Source: Algoriphagus sp. AK58
GTDB taxonomy: Bacteria; Bacteroidota; Bacteroidia; Cytophagales; Cyclobacteriaceae
NCBI RefSeq assembly: GCF_014324365.1
Contig: NZ_QEIG01000004.1
Location: 62,001-126,000, forward strand
DNA: 64,000 nucleotides
Reading direction: 5' to 3'
The translations under genes and the position numbers were made by a program. The notes beneath the pieces were generated by a model. That model worked only from the letters and a program-made list of their open reading frames with translations. It ran no database searches and was not told the origin of the DNA. Of this stretch, positions 63,443 through 64,000 are shown one piece after another; the first letter of the stretch is position 1; the number at the start of each line of letters is the position of its first letter.

Positions 63443-64000
63443 ATGTCCTTTTCCAGCCACTTGAAACACCTTGCTTTTGCCTTGATTCTTGGATTTGGCC
63501 AAAGCCTTTTTACCCAAAGTTCTGCTCTTGCTCAAGAAATCCAACCCAAACAACCCAACATCATCGTCATATTCGCCGATGACCTCGGCTATGGGGATTT
63601 GGGTACTTTTGGCACCCCCAACATCCGTACGCCTCACTTGGATCAGATGGCCAATGAGGGTCAAAAATGGACCAATTTCTATGTAGCAGCTTCCGTCTGC
63701 ACGCCCAGCCGGGCTGGATTGCTCACCGGGCGACTTCCCATTCGCTCCGGCATGACCAGCGATAAGCGTGGGGTTCTATTTCCTGATTCCAAGGGTGGAT
63801 TGCCTCAGTCCGAATTGACCCTAGCCAGAATGTTGAAACAAGTGGGCTATCAAACCGCCGCTGTCGGTAAGTGGCATTTGGGGCACTTGTCTCCACACTT
63901 GCCCACAGACCATGGATTTGACAGCTACTTTGGGATCCCTTACTCCAACGACATGAACCGTACAGAAAATATCGAAGGGAAAAACTGGATCGATGCTCAG
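63443..64000 (+). CDS. Sulfatase (arylsulfatase family), 3' end beyond window
   Basis: The first 186 codons of a secreted sulfatase, open at the right edge. Signal peptide of about 30 residues ending SSALAQ. Metal-binding Asp pair in [15 protein letters not shown], then the sulfatase signature [12 protein letters not shown] with C86 the residue converted to formylglycine, and AVGKWHLGH. It hydrolyses sulfate esters, probably of a polysaccharide, outside the cytoplasm. An anaerobic-type or FGE maturase is not in the window. A minus-strand ORF at 63290-63664 overlapping it is spurious. Confidence 0.95.
   Translation, partial: MSFSSHLKHLAFALILGFGQSLFTQSSALAQEIQPKQPNIIVIFADDLGYGDLGTFGTPNIRTPHLDQMANEGQKWTNFYVAASVCTPSRAGLLTGRLPIRSGMTSDKRGVLFPDSKGGLPQSELTLARMLKQVGYQTAAVGKWHLGHLSPHLPTDHGFDSYFGIPYSNDMNRTENIEGKNWIDAQ

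Noticed and set aside
63290-63664. 124-codon minus-strand ORF at the right end
   Set aside because: It overlaps the signal peptide and the first metal-binding motif of the sulfatase, which is clear on the plus strand.

Overview
The window looks like a chromosomal segment of a member of the Bacteroidota, probably Cytophagales and close to Algoriphagus/Cyclobacteriaceae. That assignment is an inference from gene content and style: a SusC/SusD pair with a chitinase, a type III glutamine synthetase, a eukaryote-like (GH13_8) branching enzyme, FtsX-type permeases without a neighbouring ATPase, DUF1254 lipoproteins, few Shine-Dalgarno sequences and a TAnnTTTG-type promoter. No tRNA, rRNA or CRISPR array was seen.

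Region 1 (1 to about 7,620) is visibly more AT-rich than the rest and reads like part of a plasmid or integrated mobile element. It holds a truncated toroid-like protein, a small membrane protein that looks like an FtsH periplasmic domain joined to a superinfection-immunity domain, a YbjQ-domain protein, an HNH nuclease, a membrane/coiled-coil gene with a small overlapping partner, and a replication-like module. The module is an array of 28-bp iterons, an AT-rich stretch, nested dyads, and a 456-aa protein carrying what look like the three palm/O-helix motifs of family A DNA polymerases. This is the most original part of the window.

Region 2 (7,620 to 21,700) is dominated by signal transduction and gene decay: a nine-PAS histidine kinase with its single-domain response regulator, two further PAS/GAF proteins with incomplete kinase cores (one overlapping a response regulator), a DinB-like protein, a cyclase pseudogene, palindromic repeats, and two tandem copies of an IS1595-type end with no transposase.

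Region 3 (21,700 to 44,600) is metabolic. It contains a wza-wzc pair whose kinase ends in a Gly-Tyr repeat, a chitin-type utilisation locus (susC, susD, GH18, ROK kinase, FAD oxidoreductase) in one direction, glutamine synthetase III, tRNA methylthiotransferase mtaB, two tandem DUF1254/DUF1214 lipoproteins and glgB.

Region 4 (44,600 to 64,000) is accessory. It contains a frameshifted Fic remnant, a DUF998 protein, two Crp/Fnr regulators, an intact-looking IS1595 element, a membrane-anchored AraC regulator beside an esterase and an amidohydrolase, two serine hydrolases (one fused to a CBM9-like domain), a VapBC-type toxin-antitoxin pair between short direct repeats, an FtsX permease, small membrane proteins including a VanZ-like one, a large lipoprotein-like hypothetical, and the start of a sulfatase running off the right edge. 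A near-palindrome, ATTACCAAATGGTAAT, recurs upstream of three genes in this region and is a candidate Crp/Fnr-type operator.
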